Shown: positions 6,961-8,296 of the stretch, piece by piece
Layout: every line of letters begins with the position of its first letter
How positions within the stretch are numbered: the first letter of the stretch is position 1
Source: Pseudomonadota bacterium
GTDB taxonomy: Bacteria > Pseudomonadota > Gammaproteobacteria > Burkholderiales > Burkholderiaceae
DNA: 8,296 nt
Direction: 5' to 3'
Assembly: GCA_029777935.1 (NCBI GenBank)
Contig: JAKORH010000270.1
Location: 1 to 8,296, forward strand
Made by a program: the position numbers and the translations under genes
Notes under the pieces: model-generated
Databases searched by the model: none
Told to the model about the DNA's origin: nothing
What the model saw: only the letters and a program-made list of their open reading frames with translations

Positions 6961-6982
6961 AAAGGCAAGGCGGTCGACGACG

Positions 6983-8296
6983 TCAACCGCGCTTCACCTC
7001 CTTGTAGTCGGCGTCGACGACATCCTCTTCCTTCTTCGCCTTCGACTCGGCGCCGCCGCTGCCGGCTTCCGGCTGCGCGCCCGCCGCGCCCGCCGTGCCC
7101 GCGCCGCCCTGCATGCCCGCATACATCTTCTCGCCCAGCTTCTGCGACGCGGTCATCATCGCCGCGGTCTTCGACTCGATCGCGTCCTTGTCGTCGCCCT
7201 TCAGCGCTTCCTCGACGGCCTTGATCGCGGCTTCGATCTTCTCCTTCTCGCCGCCGTCCAGCGTCGAGCCGTGCTCGGCGAGCGCCTTCCTGATCTGGTG
7301 CACGCTGGCATCGGCGGCGTTGCGCGCCTGCGCCAGCTCGAAGCGCTTGTGGTCCTCGGCCTTGTGCGACTCGGCGTCCGACACCATGCGCTTGATCTCA
7401 TCCTCGGTCAGGCCGGAGTTGGCCTTGATCGTGATCTTGTTTTCCTTGCCGGTGGCCTTGTCCTTCGCGCTGACGTGCAGGATGCCGTTGGCGTCGATGT
7501 CGAACGTGACCTCGATCTGCGGCATGCCGCGCGGCGCCGGCGGAATGCCCTCGAGGTTGAACTCGCCGAGCAGCTTGTTGCCGACCGCCATCTCGCGCTC
7601 GCCCTGGAACACCTTGATCGTCACCGCCGGCTGATTGTCGTCGGCGGTCGAGAACGTCTGCGAGAACTTGGTCGGGATCGTGGTGTTCTTCTGGATCATC
7701 TTCGTCATGACGCCGCCCAGCGTCTCGATGCCGAGCGACAACGGCGTCACGTCGAGCAGCAGCACGTCGGTGCGATCGCCCGACAGCACGCTGCCCTGGA
7801 TCGCCGCGCCGACCGCGACCGCCTCGTCGGGGTTCACGTCCTTGCGCGGCTCCTTGCCGAAGAACTCGCGCACCTTGTCCTGCACCTTCGGCATGCGCGT
7901 CTGCCCGCCGACCAGGATCACGTCCTGGATGTCGCCGACCTTCACGCCCGCGTCCTTGATCGCGATCCGGCACGGCTCGATCGTGCGCTCGATCAGGTCC
8001 TCGACCAGCGCTTCGAGCTTGGAGCGCGTGAGCTTCATGTTCAGGTGCTTCGGACCGGAAGCGTCCGCCGTGATGTACGGCAGGTTGATCTCCGTCTGCT
8101 GGCCCGACGACAGCTCGATCTTCGCCTTCTCCGCGGCGTCCTTCAGCCGCTGCAGCGCGAGTACGTCCTTCGACAGGTCGGCGCCGGATTCCTTCTTGAA
8201 CTCGGTGACCACGTAATCGATGATGCGCTGGTCGAAGTCCTCGCCGCCGAGGAACGTGTCGCCGTTGGTCGACAGCACCTCGAACTGCTTCTCGCC
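6983..8296 (-). CDS. dnaK: DnaK, Hsp70 chaperone (5' part missing)
   Basis: This is the ATP-driven Hsp70 that folds and protects proteins with DnaJ and GrpE. The window holds the last 437 residues; by alignment with E. coli DnaK about 185 N-terminal residues lie beyond the right edge. The first visible residues, [14 protein letters not shown], include the threonine matching E. coli Thr199 (residue 14 here). The rest of the nucleotide-binding domain follows, with [11 protein letters not shown] at 126-136. The interdomain linker DVLLLDVTP is at 177-185, the beta substrate-binding domain extends to about 295, and the helical lid runs to about 390. A low-complexity Gly/Ala tail ends in [15 protein letters not shown], keeping the conserved acidic EEDVVDA stretch. 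An apparent start at 8278 is an internal GTG codon. No frameshift or missing motif is seen. Sequence style is betaproteobacterial. Confidence 0.98.
   Translation of the reverse strand, partial: GEKQFEVLSTNGDTFLGGEDFDQRIIDYVVTEFKKESGADLSKDVLALQRLKDAAEKAKIELSSGQQTEINLPYITADASGPKHLNMKLTRSKLEALVEDLIERTIEPCRIAIKDAGVKVGDIQDVILVGGQTRMPKVQDKVREFFGKEPRKDVNPDEAVAVGAAIQGSVLSGDRTDVLLLDVTPLSLGIETLGGVMTKMIQKNTTIPTKFSQTFSTADDNQPAVTIKVFQGEREMAVGNKLLGEFNLEGIPPAPRGMPQIEVTFDIDANGILHVSAKDKATGKENKITIKANSGLTEDEIKRMVSDAESHKAEDHKRFELAQARNAADASVHQIRKALAEHGSTLDGGEKEKIEAAIKAVEEALKGDDKDAIESKTAAMMTASQKLGEKMYAGMQGGAGTAGAAGAQPEAGSGGAESKAKKEEDVVDADYKEVKRG

Noticed and set aside
8276..8278. A GTG as the start of dnaK
   Set aside because: The frame continues to the window edge with conserved DnaK sequence (GEKQFE) upstream, so this is an internal valine.
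1..8296. Mobile element, CRISPR, toxin-antitoxin or defence system
   Set aside because: No transposase, integrase, repeat-spacer array or paired small toxin genes are visible. The Mut7-C protein is PIN-like but has no antitoxin partner, and its neighbours are ordinary metabolic and chaperone genes.

Overview
The window is GC-rich and fully bacterial. The DnaK C-terminal half closely resembles betaproteobacterial (Burkholderiales-type) DnaK, for example in the lid segment [11 protein letters not shown] and the tail [11 protein letters not shown] infer a betaproteobacterium, or possibly a nearby gammaproteobacterium; no rRNA or other decisive marker is present. Coding is dense: six gene boundaries span at most 193 bp and no gene-free stretch reaches 300 bp.

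Left third (1-2016, minus strand): a molybdate ABC importer operon read modA, modB, modC. modC is cut by the left edge of the window. modB and modC overlap by ATGA, while a 75-bp gap separates modA from modB. An AT-rich 21-bp near-palindrome lies 27 bp upstream of modA and is the best operator candidate in the window. ModA would bind oxyanion in the periplasm, ModB would form the membrane channel, and ModC would hydrolyse ATP.

Middle (2210-5144, plus strand): a secreted prolyl-oligopeptidase-family (S9A) serine peptidase with a complete catalytic triad. One base later comes a protein with a ubiquitin-like fold, a Mut7-C PIN-like RNase domain and a zinc ribbon. The last 21 codons and the stop of the second gene lie inside a two-hairpin dispersed repeat of the 'MPAQAGIQ' type. 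The repeat sits where this gene converges with dnaJ.

Right third (5163-8296, minus strand): dnaK (cut by the right edge), then a six-helix TMEM175/DUF1211-type potassium channel gene, then dnaJ. The channel gene sits between dnaK and dnaJ and shares an ATGA stop/start with dnaJ. A long GC-rich hairpin fills the dnaK-channel gap. DnaK and DnaJ form the Hsp70 folding machine; why a channel is co-encoded is unknown.

I found no mobile element, CRISPR array, tRNA or rRNA, and no clearly new multi-gene system. The most notable point is the channel gene inside the chaperone operon. The repeat-derived protein tail and the modA palindrome come next.
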